The position numbers were made by a program, and so were the translations under genes. The notes below the pieces were generated by a model, which saw only the letters and a list, made by a program, of their open reading frames with translations, did no database searches and was not told where the DNA came from. From the NCBI RefSeq assembly GCF_003952725.1, contig NZ_CP032509.1, positions 248,001-312,000 of the forward strand: a stretch of DNA of 64,000 nucleotides. Reading direction: 5' to 3'. Source of the DNA: Georhizobium profundi. Its GTDB lineage: Bacteria; Pseudomonadota; Alphaproteobacteria; Rhizobiales; Rhizobiaceae. This document shows, one piece after another, positions 17,742 through 27,066 of this stretch. Every line of letters starts with the position of its first letter. Within the stretch, counting starts at the first letter, position 1.

Positions 17742-18938
17742 ATGGCATCGCGCCTGGCCAATCGGCCATCGTCCAGCAACACGAATAACCTTGAGGCGAC
17801 CGAGCTTGCTCGGCTTGTTCGTCAGGCCGCGCTTGAGGAAGGCTTCGACGCTGTGCGCATCGTTGCGCCGGACGCGATCGAGAGCGCAGCCGGACATCTT
17901 GCCAGCTTCATCGCCGAGGGTCGGCACGCGACCATGGACTGGATGGCGGAGACAGCCGAGCGGCGCGGCGATCCCCGTGTGCTCTGGCCAGATGTGCGCT
18001 CCGTCATCATGCTGGCGATGAACTACGGCCCGGAGCATGACCCTCTCGCCAATCTCGCATTTCCGGACCGGGCAGCGATCTCGGTCTATGCCCAGAACCG
18101 CGATTATCATGATGTCATCAAGGGCAAGCTGAAGACGGTCGCGCAGAAATTTGCCTCGCGGGCCGGCGCCGACGTCAAGGTCTTCGTCGATACCGCACCC
18201 GTCATGGAAAAGCCGCTTGCCGAAAAGGCTGGCCTCGGCTGGCAGGGCAAGCACACCAATCTCGTCAGTCGCAAATTCGGGTCTTGGCTGTTCCTCGGGT
18301 CGATCTTCACCACCGCCGAGCTCGTCGCCGACGAGGCCGAAAGCGACCATTGCGGCTCCTGCCGCGCCTGCCTCGACATCTGCCCGACCAACGCCTTTCC
18401 GGCGCCCTACCAGCTCGATGCGCGCCGGTGCATCTCCTACCTCACCATTGAGCACAAAGGGACGATCCCAGAGGAGTTTCGCCGGCCGATCGGCAACCGC
18501 ATCTATGGCTGCGACGACTGCCTGGCCGTCTGCCCGTGGAACAAGTTTGCTGAGACGGCGCGCGAAGCCAAGCTCAAGGCGCGGGACGACCTGAAGGCGC
18601 CTTCCATCGCCGATCTGCTTGCGCTCGACGACACCTCGTTTCGCCAGCACTTTGCCGGCTCACCGATCAAGCGCATCGGGCGGGACCGTTTTGTCCGCAA
18701 TGTGCTGATCGCTGCCGGAAACAGCGGCCTTGCCGAACTGTCGGCACATTGCGACCCACTTCTCGCCGATCCCTCGCCGCTGGTGAGGGCTATGGCTGTG
18801 TGGGCCACGGCCGAGCTCGCTGACGCGGGGACGCTGCGTCACAAGGCCGGACATCATCTCGAATCGGAAGCCGACCCCGTCGTGCGCGCCGAATGGACGC
18901 GCGCACTGGACCGGCAGACACTGCAGGAGACCATCTGA
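17742..18938 (+). CDS. queG: Epoxyqueuosine reductase QueG
   Basis: QueG is the cobalamin- and iron-sulfur-dependent enzyme that reduces epoxyqueuosine to queuosine in tRNA. The product is about 398 residues from ATG 17742 (an in-frame ATG at 17682 would add 20 residues). Two ferredoxin-type clusters are seen: [12 protein letters not shown] near residue 204 and [14 protein letters not shown] about 60 residues later. The cobalamin-binding half contains [18 protein letters not shown]. The C-terminus has HEAT-like repeats. It overlaps the next gene by 1 nt (TGATG), so the two are translationally coupled. Confidence 0.95.
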   Translation: MASRLANRPSSSNTNNLEATELARLVRQAALEEGFDAVRIVAPDAIESAAGHLASFIAEGRHATMDWMAETAERRGDPRVLWPDVRSVIMLAMNYGPEHDPLANLAFPDRAAISVYAQNRDYHDVIKGKLKTVAQKFASRAGADVKVFVDTAPVMEKPLAEKAGLGWQGKHTNLVSRKFGSWLFLGSIFTTAELVADEAESDHCGSCRACLDICPTNAFPAPYQLDARRCISYLTIEHKGTIPEEFRRPIGNRIYGCDDCLAVCPWNKFAETAREAKLKARDDLKAPSIADLLALDDTSFRQHFAGSPIKRIGRDRFVRNVLIAAGNSGLAELSAHCDPLLADPSPLVRAMAVWATAELADAGTLRHKAGHHLESEADPVVRAEWTRALDRQTLQETI

Positions 18939-19834
18939 TGAAACCCCGCTTGCTCATTTTCGGCGCCGGCTATTCCGGCCAGGCCATCGCGAAAGCTTTC
19001 AACGGGCGGGCCGAATGGATCGGCGGCACCACCCGCAGTGGCGGCAAGTTCGAGGCGCTGCGCTCGTCCGGCGTGGAGCCCTTTCTGTTCGACGGCACGA
19101 CCCTTTCGGACGAGCTTGCGGCGGCGATGCAGACGACGACGCATCTCGTGCAGTCGATCGCGCCTGGCGAGATGGGTGATCCGCTGCTCGGCCTGATCGG
19201 CAACGATCTCAAGACTCACTTTCCCGCGTTGCGTTGGGTCGCCTATCTCTCGACCGTTGGGGTCTATGGAGACCATGAAGGGGCCTGGGTGGACGAGGCC
19301 TCCGACTGCCATCCGGTCTCCGATCGATCGATCATGCGTCTGACCGCCGAAACCGCATGGTCCGACGCGGGGGTAAGCGCCCATTTGCCCGTAGCGATCC
19401 TGCGCCTTTCCGGCATCTACGGGCCGGGTCGCAACGCCATTCTCAACCTGCAAAACGGCACCGCCAAGCGGCTGATCAAGCCTGGCCAGGTATTCAACCG
19501 CATCCATGTCGAAGACATTGCCGGGGCAACGCGCCATTTGATGGCGCACGAAGCGGCCGGGATCTTCAATGTGACCGATGATGAACCGGCGCCGCCGCAG
19601 GATGTCGTGTCGTTTGCTGCCGAATTGCTGGGCGTGCAACCGCCGCCGGAACAGGATTTCGGCACGGCGGAACTTTCTCCCATGGCACGTAGTTTCTATG
19701 GCGAGAACAAGCGCGTTTCGAACGTTCGATTGAAGGAAACTGGCTACGTTTTCCGCTTTCCCGATTACCGGACCGCGCTCCGCTCTTTAGCAAATACGGA
19801 AAGATTGGCCGGCAACCCTTTGCCGGCACAGTAA
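18938..19834 (+). CDS. NAD-dependent epimerase/dehydratase-like SDR protein
   Basis: A 298-residue Rossmann-fold protein of the atypical SDR type (WcaG/YeeZ-like). The dinucleotide loop is LIFGAGYSGQAIAKAF at the N-terminus; LSTVGVYGDHEGAWVDE and ILRLSGIYGPGRN are family motifs. The usual Tyr-x3-Lys is not obvious, so it may bind NAD(P) without classical dehydrogenase chemistry. Its start codon overlaps the queG stop by 1 nt. A GC-rich 8-bp stem-loop (19809-19828) spans its last codons. Confidence 0.85.
   Translation: MKPRLLIFGAGYSGQAIAKAFNGRAEWIGGTTRSGGKFEALRSSGVEPFLFDGTTLSDELAAAMQTTTHLVQSIAPGEMGDPLLGLIGNDLKTHFPALRWVAYLSTVGVYGDHEGAWVDEASDCHPVSDRSIMRLTAETAWSDAGVSAHLPVAILRLSGIYGPGRNAILNLQNGTAKRLIKPGQVFNRIHVEDIAGATRHLMAHEAAGIFNVTDDEPAPPQDVVSFAAELLGVQPPPEQDFGTAELSPMARSFYGENKRVSNVRLKETGYVFRFPDYRTALRSLANTERLAGNPLPAQ
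19809..19828 (+). other. Stem-loop at the 3' end of the SDR gene
   Basis: GCCGGCAA (19809-19816) and TTGCCGGC (19821-19828) form a perfect 8-bp stem with a CCCT loop just before the stop codon at 19832. No T tract follows. It may stabilise the mRNA end or slow read-through. Confidence 0.35.
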
Positions 19835-19881
19835 TATTCCGATTCAGAGCGTGACCGGGCGTGCCCGGTTCTCGCCCCATT

Positions 19882-19912
19882 TGCCCCGTTCCTCGCAAGG
19901 GTCAACGGGGTA
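19882..19912 (+). promoter_or_regulatory. Hairpin that pairs the RlpA gene ribosome binding site
   Basis: TGCCCCGTT (19882-19890) pairs with AACGGGGTA (19904-19912) over 9 bp with one G-U pair. The GGGG at 19907-19910, the only plausible ribosome binding site for the ATG at 19920 (9-nt spacing), lies in the right arm. Translation would require the hairpin to open. An additional hairpin (ACCGGG/CCCGGT, 19854-19869) lies just upstream. Confidence 0.45.
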
Positions 19913-19919
19913 ATTGTTT

Positions 19920-20294
19920 ATGAAATTTCTAAAGGTTTCGGCCGCAGCAGCCGCTATCGCTGCGTTCGCACCCATTCTGCCGCCATCTTCGGGGAATGTC
20001 GCACAGGCCCAGGAACAATGCGGGCGCGCTTCATGGTACGCGCTCACATCCATGACCGCTTCTGGCGAACAGATGGATCCGGGCAAGCTGACCGCCGCTC
20101 ACCGCAATCTGCGCTTCGGCACCAAGGTCCGCGTGATCAATCAGAACAATGGCCGTTCGGTCGTCGTGCGCATCAACGACCGCGGTCCTTTCATAAAGAA
20201 CCGGGTCATCGACGTCTCCCGCGCGGCTGCCAGCGAACTTGGCTTCGTCAGCGCAGGTGTCACGAGCATCTGCTACCAGATCATCAGCAGCTGA
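19920..20294 (+). CDS. RlpA-like septal ring lytic transglycosylase family protein (DPBB domain)
   Basis: A small 124-residue exported protein consisting of a Sec signal peptide (KFLKVSAAAAAIAAFAPILP, cleavage near AQAQEQ) and one double-psi beta-barrel domain. The RlpA hallmarks are CGRASWYA, ASGEQMDPGKLTAAH and NDRGPFIKNRVIDVSRAAA. Canonical RlpA cleaves peptidoglycan strands lacking stem peptides; this short form has no SPOR domain. Two Cys may form a disulfide. ATG 19920 is preferred over 19914. The leader folds into a hairpin covering the ribosome binding site. Confidence 0.88.
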   Translation: MKFLKVSAAAAAIAAFAPILPPSSGNVAQAQEQCGRASWYALTSMTASGEQMDPGKLTAAHRNLRFGTKVRVINQNNGRSVVVRINDRGPFIKNRVIDVSRAAASELGFVSAGVTSICYQIISS

Positions 20295-20309
20295 TACCGC
20301 CTCTGGTGA

Positions 20310-21812
20310 TCAGGCCGCGAAGGAGCGGGGTCGGCGGCTAGCTGCCACCTGCTCGCGGGCGGCTTCGATACGGAACTGGGCCATCTGCTCGGTGAGGCGC
20401 ACCGCCTCGCCTCTCAGCGCGTGGGTTTCGGCCGTTGTTTCTTCCACCATGGCTGCGTTGCGCTGCGTGATCTCGTCCATCTGATTGATGGCGCTGTTGA
20501 CCTCGGCCAGGCCGGTCGACTGTTCGCGCGCGGCGGAAGCGATTTCCGTCACCAGCGCATTGATGTCCGAAATGCGCTGAATGATTGAGTTCAGGGCCTC
20601 GCCTGTGGAATCCACGAGCGTCACGCCGGAGCGCACCTGCTCGGACGAAATGGTGATCAGGCCCTTGATTTCCTTGGCCGCGGCGGCGCAACGCTGAGCC
20701 AGCTCGCGCACTTCCTGTGCGACAACCGCGAAGCCACGACCCGCGTCACCGGCGCGTGCTGCCTCGACGCCTGCGTTCAATGCCAGGAGATTGGTCTGGA
20801 ACGCGATTTCGTCGATCACCACGATGATCTTGGCGATCTCATCCGACGAGGTCTCGATAGCCCCCATGGCACCGACCGCCTTGGCGACGACCTCGCCCGA
20901 GCGATCCGCTTCTTCCTTGGCCTTGTCCACGACGTGAGCAGCCTTTTGTGCGCTGGCCGCCGTCACCTTGACGCTTTCCGTCAACTGATGAAGCGCGGCG
21001 GAGCTTTCCTCCAGGCTCGCTGCCTGCTGTTCGGTGCGATGCGACAGATCGTCGGCCGCCTGGGAAATGCTGTCGGCGCCGATCGAGATCTGATCGGCTG
21101 CCCCGCGCGCATCCGATATCGTGCCTTTCAGGGACTGGACCGCGTTGTTGTAGTCGTTTGCCATCCCGCGGAAATTCTCCGGCAGATCACTGGGCATGTG
21201 GCTTTGCAGATCGCCTTCCGCCAGCGCCTGGAGCGCGCGGCCGAACGCGGCCATGGCGACTGACTGATCCTCTTCCGTCTTGAGCCGCGCCTCTTCGGCT
21301 GCCTTGCGCTCGTTTGCGAGCGTTTCGAGATAGACCGAGATGGCATAGTCCATGTCGAGGAGCGCGGCTTTCACCACGACGGCAATGTCGGCTGCAAGCG
21401 GCGCGCGGCCGGAGCGGCCAAAGCGCGACGGCCAGCGTTCCCGCACGATGCTGGCGATTAGATCCTCGATGACGAGCGCATAGCCGCCGATGTACCAGCG
21501 GGGCTCCAGTCCCAGTCTGGCATGGGCACGACCGACCTTGTTGACGCCATCCACATAGGACGCGTCATATTCGGCCTTCGCGATCACATCCCAATGGCTT
21601 TCCTGCCGCGCTTTCGCACCCTTCATCTGGCCTTCGTTCGAGAAGAACTGGCTGGTCTGCGGGGTGGCGCGAACCTTGTCGTAGAATTTCGCCATTGCGT
21701 CGCCGATCACTGCGGCGATGATCGGCTGCAGGCTCCGCATCCGATCGCGTGCGGCCTTGTCGATGCCAATGAAGTCCAAGCGCTCGTTGAGCGCGTCCGT
21801 GCCCTGTGCCAT
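20310..21812 (-). CDS. Globin-coupled methyl-accepting chemotaxis protein (soluble oxygen sensor)
   Basis: A 500-residue cytosolic chemoreceptor with no transmembrane segment. The N-terminal protoglobin domain (residues ~10-170) carries the globin-coupled-sensor motif VGRAHARLGLEPRWYIGGY with the likely heme-proximal His97. A HAMP-like region (~residues 210-265) and the MCP signalling coiled coil follow, with the hairpin tip DEIAFQTNLLALNAGVEAAR. Such HemAT-like receptors bind O2 at heme and signal to CheA. No C-terminal CheR-binding pentapeptide is seen. ATG 21812 is preferred because GGGG lies 7 nt upstream; an in-frame reading from 21905 adds a non-conserved stretch. It is not next to other che genes. 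Confidence 0.93.
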   Translation of the reverse strand: MAQGTDALNERLDFIGIDKAARDRMRSLQPIIAAVIGDAMAKFYDKVRATPQTSQFFSNEGQMKGAKARQESHWDVIAKAEYDASYVDGVNKVGRAHARLGLEPRWYIGGYALVIEDLIASIVRERWPSRFGRSGRAPLAADIAVVVKAALLDMDYAISVYLETLANERKAAEEARLKTEEDQSVAMAAFGRALQALAEGDLQSHMPSDLPENFRGMANDYNNAVQSLKGTISDARGAADQISIGADSISQAADDLSHRTEQQAASLEESSAALHQLTESVKVTAASAQKAAHVVDKAKEEADRSGEVVAKAVGAMGAIETSSDEIAKIIVVIDEIAFQTNLLALNAGVEAARAGDAGRGFAVVAQEVRELAQRCAAAAKEIKGLITISSEQVRSGVTLVDSTGEALNSIIQRISDINALVTEIASAAREQSTGLAEVNSAINQMDEITQRNAAMVEETTAETHALRGEAVRLTEQMAQFRIEAAREQVAASRRPRSFAA

Positions 21813-21997
21813 GCGGCATCCCCGAAACGACTGCGATGAGAAGACATATCGGACAGCCGATGGTGATTTCGTCGGCATCATGCACGCGGCGGGCCCCGAA
21901 CCCAACCGCTGAAATCCACCCGCATAGGATGTAGTTGAGGTATTGCCGAAAACTTAATGGACATCGGCAGGAATTAGCCGAAACGGCCGTTCTGCCC

Positions 21998-23653
21998 TCA
22001 TACCAAAGATGGTGGGGAAATTTGATCCAGATCAACACCTCGCGCTAAAAGTGCAGAACCGAGATCGGGCGCAGACGCCAGGAGCTCAGCCGTGTAAGGG
22101 TGTTTCGGCGACGCGAACACGTCGCCTGTCGGCCCTTCTTCCACGATCCGCCCGTCCCGCATCACCATCAGCCGGTCGGTGATCGTGCGCACCACGGAAA
22201 GATCGTGCGAGATGAACAGGTAGGACACCGATAGCCGGCTGGAGAGATCGGCAAGCAAATCGAGGATCTGGGCGCGGATCGAGACGTCGAGCGCGGAAAC
22301 CGCCTCGTCCAGAATGACCAGCTTCGGCTCGACGATCAGCGCGCGGGCGATCGCGATACGTTGGCGCTGCCCGCCTGAAAACTCGTGAATGAAGCGCTTG
22401 CCCGCATCGGCCGCCAGACCCACCGCCTCCAGCACGGCACCGACCTTGCGGCGTCTTTCGAGATCGGAAGGCTTCTCGTTCAGGAGGTGCAGCGGCTCGG
22501 CGACCAGCCGATCCACACGATGGCGTGGATTGAACGAGCCATAGGGGTCCTGGAACACCACCTGGATCAGCCGCCGCTGATCGGCTGCGGGCGGCTTTCC
22601 GGGGTGCGCGAAGGGTTTGCCACGAAGCGTGATCTGCCCACCTTGCAGCACCTCCAGACCGAGCAGCGCACGTGCCAGCGTCGACTTTCCGCAGCCCGAC
22701 TCGCCGACCAATCCGACATTCTCGCCCGGGAAGATGGCGAAGCTGACATCGTCGACGGCGCGCACGGTCCTGGCTTTGCCGGAGAACAGGCTATTCGGCC
22801 GGTAGTCGCGCACCAGATTGTCCACTTTCAGCAGCGGGATGTCTCCCTGTTGCGGCACATAGGCCCGCCTTTTCGGGACATGGCGCGAGGCAGCGAAAAG
22901 GCGTTGCGTATAGGGGTGCTGGGTGTGCTGAAAGAGGTCTGTCGTGTCCGCGCATTCGACGATCCGACCCGCCTCCATCACGCCGATTCGATCCGCCATG
23001 TCGGCAACGACCGCGAGATCATGGGTGATCAGCATGAGGCCGGCCCCGTCTTCGACCACAAGCGTCTTCAGGAGCTGAAGGATCTGCGCCTGGGTCGTCA
23101 CGTCGAGCGCGGTCGTCGGCTCGTCCGCGATCAGAAGCTTGGGCTTCAGCGCGATGGCAATGGCGATCCCGACACGTTGGCGCTGGCCGCCGGAAAGCTC
23201 ATGGGGGTAGCGGTCGAGCGGGAAACGGTCGCCCGGCAGCCCCACGCGCGCCAGCGTCTCTCGCGCGGTATCGAGCGCGTCCTTGCGGCTACGATCGGTA
23301 TGGATGCGGATCGTTTCTGCGACCTGCTGGCCGATCGTGTGCAGCGGATTGAGCGCCGTCATCGGCTCCTGAAAGATCATGCCGATCTCGTTGCCGCGCA
23401 AATGGCACATCGTGTCTTCGGGCAGTCCGATAAGCTCGCGCCCGGCAAGTTTGATGCTGCCCGAGAGGAGGGCGCCTGCCGGCAGGAGGCGCATGGCGCT
23501 CATGGCTGTCAGGGATTTGCCGGACCCGGACTCTCCGACAAGACCGAAGATCGATCCTTGCGGGATGTCGAAGCCGACATCTTCGAGGATCGGGGTGCCG
23601 CCGATTGCAAGGTGCAGATCGCGGACTGCGAGAAGGGGCGGGCTGCCACTCAT
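21998..23653 (-). CDS. Peptide/nickel-type ABC transporter, fused double ATPase (DppD-DppF type)
   Basis: A 551-residue cytosolic ATPase made of two ABC domains in tandem. The first has Walker A GESGSGKS and signature [10 protein letters not shown]; the second has GESGCGKS and [12 protein letters not shown]. Each has a Walker B ([24 protein letters not shown]). Each ends with the oligopeptide-type C-terminal extension ([19 protein letters not shown]). It powers the importer formed by the two permeases just upstream, and its start codon overlaps the permease stop by 1 nt (TGATG). Substrates are probably di/oligopeptides. Confidence 0.93.
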   Translation of the reverse strand: MSGSPPLLAVRDLHLAIGGTPILEDVGFDIPQGSIFGLVGESGSGKSLTAMSAMRLLPAGALLSGSIKLAGRELIGLPEDTMCHLRGNEIGMIFQEPMTALNPLHTIGQQVAETIRIHTDRSRKDALDTARETLARVGLPGDRFPLDRYPHELSGGQRQRVGIAIAIALKPKLLIADEPTTALDVTTQAQILQLLKTLVVEDGAGLMLITHDLAVVADMADRIGVMEAGRIVECADTTDLFQHTQHPYTQRLFAASRHVPKRRAYVPQQGDIPLLKVDNLVRDYRPNSLFSGKARTVRAVDDVSFAIFPGENVGLVGESGCGKSTLARALLGLEVLQGGQITLRGKPFAHPGKPPAADQRRLIQVVFQDPYGSFNPRHRVDRLVAEPLHLLNEKPSDLERRRKVGAVLEAVGLAADAGKRFIHEFSGGQRQRIAIARALIVEPKLVILDEAVSALDVSIRAQILDLLADLSSRLSVSYLFISHDLSVVRTITDRLMVMRDGRIVEEGPTGDVFASPKHPYTAELLASAPDLGSALLARGVDLDQISPPSLV

Positions 23654-24507
23654 CAGCGCCTCACCGCTTCCATGCGCGGGTCGGTGAGATCGCGCAGGCC
23701 GTCGCCAAGCAGGTTGAGGCCGAGCACGGTCAGCACGATCGCCAGCCCCGGGATCAGGGCCAGCTGCGGCGCCAGCGCGATCATCGTCTGGGAGTCGGCA
23801 AGCATCCGGCCCCAGCTGGCGAGCGGCGGCTGCGCACCGAGGCCGACATAGGAAAGGCCTGCTTCGGCAAGAATGCCGAGCGAGAACTGGATCGTCGCCT
23901 GGACGATCAGCAGGTTCGCGATGTTGGGCAGAATGTGCTCGTAAGAGATGCGAACAGCGCCCTTGCCGGCGACCCGTGCCGCCATGATGAAGTCCCGCGT
24001 CCAGAGCGACAAGGCTCCCGCCCGCGACAGGCGCGCGAAGACCGGGATGTTGAAGATGCCGATCGCGACGATCGCGTTCACCGCGCCCGGGCCGAAGACG
24101 GCGGTGATCATGATGGCGAGCAGCAGCGCCGGAAAGGCGAAGACCAGATCGTTGAACCGCATGATGAGCTCGTCGATCCACCCGCCACGCCGTGCCGCCG
24201 CCCACAGACCGAGCGGCACCCCGATCACCATGCCGACGCCGACAGCGATCAACGCCACCGCGATCGATGTTCGGGCGCCCACCATGATCATCGACAACAG
24301 ATCGCGTCCGTAATGATCGGTGCCGAGCCAGTTTTGTGGCGACGGCGGCAAGAGGCGGGCCGAAACGTTGAGCCGCGCGATATCGGCGGGTGTCCAGACG
24401 AGCGAGACGAGCGCCAGGCCGACGAAAATCGCGGTCAGGGTGGCGCCAAGGAGGAATGACGGATTGCGCAGGTACCGCCGCGGCCGGTGAGAATACGCCT
24501 CGCTCAT
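23653..24507 (-). CDS. Peptide/nickel-type ABC transporter permease (DppC type)
   Basis: A 284-residue inner-membrane permease of the binding-protein-dependent family, with the typical DppC N-terminus (one transmembrane segment then LGTDHYGRDLLSMIMVGARTS) and the EAA loop (AARVAGKGAVRISYEHILPN). It overlaps the upstream DppB-type gene by 4 nt and the downstream ATPase gene by 1 nt, so all three are translationally coupled. Confidence 0.93.
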   Translation of the reverse strand: MSEAYSHRPRRYLRNPSFLLGATLTAIFVGLALVSLVWTPADIARLNVSARLLPPSPQNWLGTDHYGRDLLSMIMVGARTSIAVALIAVGVGMVIGVPLGLWAAARRGGWIDELIMRFNDLVFAFPALLLAIMITAVFGPGAVNAIVAIGIFNIPVFARLSRAGALSLWTRDFIMAARVAGKGAVRISYEHILPNIANLLIVQATIQFSLGILAEAGLSYVGLGAQPPLASWGRMLADSQTMIALAPQLALIPGLAIVLTVLGLNLLGDGLRDLTDPRMEAVRR

Positions 24508-25454
24508 AGCGTGCCCCGTCGCAGGCGCGGATCGATCAAGGCATAGGCGATGTCGACCAGGAAGGTGACGAGCGTGACGGCGAAGACCAGCAGAATCACC
24601 ACGCTCTGCACCACGATCAGGTCACGCTGGGTGATGCCCTGGAACACCAGCCGGCCGAGCCCCGGCAGGAAGAAGACGTTCTCGATGATAATGGCACCGG
24701 CGAGCAGAAACGAGAACTGCAGGCCGATGATCGTCAGCACCGGGATCAGTGCATTCCTGAAGGCGTGCCGTCTGAGTGCCTGGCCGCGCGAAAGCCCCTT
24801 CGCACGCGCCGTGCGGATATAATCTTCACCCAGCGTCTCCAGCAGCGCGGAGCGCAGAACCCTGGCAAGGATCGATGCCTGCGGCAGGGCCAGCGCGATG
24901 GCTGGCAATGTCAGCGCCTTCATGGCCGGCACGAAACCCGCCTCCCAGCTTGGGAAACCGCCGGCGGAAAACCAGCGCAGCGTGACGGAGAACAAGAGCA
25001 CCAGAAGCATCGCGAACCAGAAATTGGGCACCGCGATGCCGATCTGCGACAGCCCCATCACCGAGATGTCGCCTGCTCTGTTGTGCCGCTGCGCTGCGAA
25101 CAGCGCCGCAGGTATCGCAATCACGATCGACAGCAACAGCGCCAGGAAGGCGAGCGGGAGCGACAGCCCGATGCGGTCGAGGATCAATTGCGAGACCGGA
25201 ACGCGGTAGGTGTAGGACTGGCCGAAATCGCCGATCATCAGACCGCCGACCCATTCCAGGTAGCGCACGAGCAGCGGCCGATCGAGACCGAGTTCAGCCC
25301 GCAGCGCTGCGAGCGCCGCCGGGTCGGCATTCATGCCCATCATGAACTGGGCCGGATCGCCGGGCACGACGCTCATCAAAAGGAAGATGACGATGCTCGC
25401 GGCGACCATCGTCAGGGCAAGGACCAGAAGCCGGCGCGCGAGATATCTCAGCAT
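24504..25454 (-). CDS. Peptide/nickel-type ABC transporter permease (DppB type)
   Basis: A 316-residue permease with six predicted transmembrane segments. N-terminal YLARRLLVLALTMVAASIVI and VPGDPAQFMMG are typical of DppB; the EAA loop reads [20 protein letters not shown]. It pairs with the DppC-type permease to form the membrane channel. It lies 87 nt downstream of the binding protein gene. Confidence 0.93.
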   Translation of the reverse strand: MLRYLARRLLVLALTMVAASIVIFLLMSVVPGDPAQFMMGMNADPAALAALRAELGLDRPLLVRYLEWVGGLMIGDFGQSYTYRVPVSQLILDRIGLSLPLAFLALLLSIVIAIPAALFAAQRHNRAGDISVMGLSQIGIAVPNFWFAMLLVLLFSVTLRWFSAGGFPSWEAGFVPAMKALTLPAIALALPQASILARVLRSALLETLGEDYIRTARAKGLSRGQALRRHAFRNALIPVLTIIGLQFSFLLAGAIIIENVFFLPGLGRLVFQGITQRDLIVVQSVVILLVFAVTLVTFLVDIAYALIDPRLRRGTL

Positions 25455-25541
25455 GCGTGCCTGCCTCGAGGCCGCGCGACCCCGACCGCCAACCAGCCGT
25501 TAAAGGCGACGCCCGTCATCTTCGGCCCCCGGCGTCGTGCG

Positions 25542-27026
25542 CTACTCCTCCCAGTAAACGCCGGTCATGTCGTTTGCCTGGGTCGGGGCATTTTCCCACA
25601 GGCCCTTCAGCCGAGCGTCGGCGACGCCGGTCTTCGGCAACTGGAACAGGAAGGCATTCACGTAGTCGTCGGCGATCTGCTGCTGAGCCCGCTTAAGGAT
25701 ATCGTTTCTGGCCGCCTCGTCAGAGGTCTCATCCAGTTCCGCCATGATCGCTTTGAATTCATCGCTCTGGTAGCGGAAATAATAATCGTCGCGGGCATAG
25801 ATGTTGATGTCCAGCGGCTCGGTGTGGGAGACGATCGTCAGTTCGAAATCGGCATTGGTGAAGACCTGCTCCAGCCATTGCGCCCATTCCAGCGTGACGA
25901 TCTCCGCATTGATGCCAACCTCGCGCAGTTGGGAAGCGACGATCTCGCCGCCGCGGCGGGCGTAGGACGGTGGCGGCAACTTCAGCGTCACGTTGATGCC
26001 ATCGGACAGACCCGTCTCTTCCAGAAGCGCGCGCGCGCGCTCCGGGTCGTAGTTCGACTGTTCCGTCAGATCGATATAGGCGGGATGGTGCGGTGCGAAA
26101 TGGCTGCCGATCGGCGTGCCGTAGCCGAAGAGCGCGCCGTCGATCAGCGCCTGCCGGTCTATCGCATGGGCGATCGCCTTGCGCACGCGCACATCATCGA
26201 ACGGCGCCTTGGAATTGTTGATGCCGAGGACCGTCTCGCCTTCCGTCGAGCCAATGATCACGGCAAAGCGCGGATCGGCCTCGAACTGCACCAGGTTTTC
26301 AGGCGCCGGAAAATTCGGGAAGGCATCGATATCGCCGGCCATCATCGCTGCGAAGGCAGCGGTCGGATCGGCGATGAACTTGAAGGTCACCGTTTCGAGC
26401 GCCGGCGCCTCGCCCCAATAGGTGTCGAACCGGGCAAGCGTGACGCTGTCGCCCTGAACCCAGTTTTCGAAGCGGAACGGCCCGGTACCGACCGGGTTGG
26501 TCGCGTTCGAACCGGCACTTTCCTCTGCGACGATCACCGCATCGCCCCAGGCCAAGTTGAACAGAAACGAGCCATTCGGTTCGCCGAGCGTCACCTCGAC
26601 CGTCGCCGGATCGATCGCCTCGACGCTGGCGATGTCCTCGAACAGAACCTTTTGCGCATTGGTCGAATCCTCGGCCATGGCACGGGTCAGCGAAAAGACG
26701 ACATCATCGGCATCAAATGCCGAGCCATCATGAAAAGTGACATTCTCGGCGAGCGTGAAGGTGTAGGTGAGACCGTCGTCCGAAATAGACCATTCGCGCG
26801 CAAGCGCCGGAACGATCGTGCCATCGGCGGCGAAGCGCGTCAGACCCTCGAACACGTTCGCATAGACCACCTCATCGATCGCAGCCGCGGCGCCCGCGGT
26901 CGGATCGAGGTTCGGCGGCTCCAGTTGCATACCGATCGTCGCGCCGGTTTCCTGCGCGCCGGCCAAGGCGGTCGATCCGAGAAGAAGCGCCGCAGCCGCG
27001 GCACCGATGGCGAAACGCTTGCTCAT
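25542..27026 (-). CDS. ABC transporter substrate-binding protein, family 5 (peptide type)
   Basis: A 494-residue periplasmic binding protein with a Sec signal peptide (FAIGAAAAALLLGSTALAGAQE) and the SBP family 5 fold: ANVFEGLTRF near the N-terminus, LAREWSISDDGLTYTFTL, VTFHDGSAFDADDVVFSL, and NNSKAPFDDVRVRKAIAHAI in the middle. ATG 27026 follows GGAG at a normal distance. It delivers ligand to the two permeases encoded downstream. Ligand identity is unknown; the adjacent M20 deacylase suggests acylated amino acids or peptides. Confidence 0.93.
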   Translation of the reverse strand: MSKRFAIGAAAAALLLGSTALAGAQETGATIGMQLEPPNLDPTAGAAAAIDEVVYANVFEGLTRFAADGTIVPALAREWSISDDGLTYTFTLAENVTFHDGSAFDADDVVFSLTRAMAEDSTNAQKVLFEDIASVEAIDPATVEVTLGEPNGSFLFNLAWGDAVIVAEESAGSNATNPVGTGPFRFENWVQGDSVTLARFDTYWGEAPALETVTFKFIADPTAAFAAMMAGDIDAFPNFPAPENLVQFEADPRFAVIIGSTEGETVLGINNSKAPFDDVRVRKAIAHAIDRQALIDGALFGYGTPIGSHFAPHHPAYIDLTEQSNYDPERARALLEETGLSDGINVTLKLPPPSYARRGGEIVASQLREVGINAEIVTLEWAQWLEQVFTNADFELTIVSHTEPLDINIYARDDYYFRYQSDEFKAIMAELDETSDEAARNDILKRAQQQIADDYVNAFLFQLPKTGVADARLKGLWENAPTQANDMTGVYWEE

Positions 27027-27066
27027 GATCGTCACTCCGTTGATCCCGCCGGCCTTGGCACGGGCG

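Noticed and set aside
18938-19834. Assignment of this SDR as a UDP-sugar epimerase
   Set aside because: It lacks a clear Tyr-x3-Lys pair and no sugar nucleotide genes are nearby, so only the general family is given.
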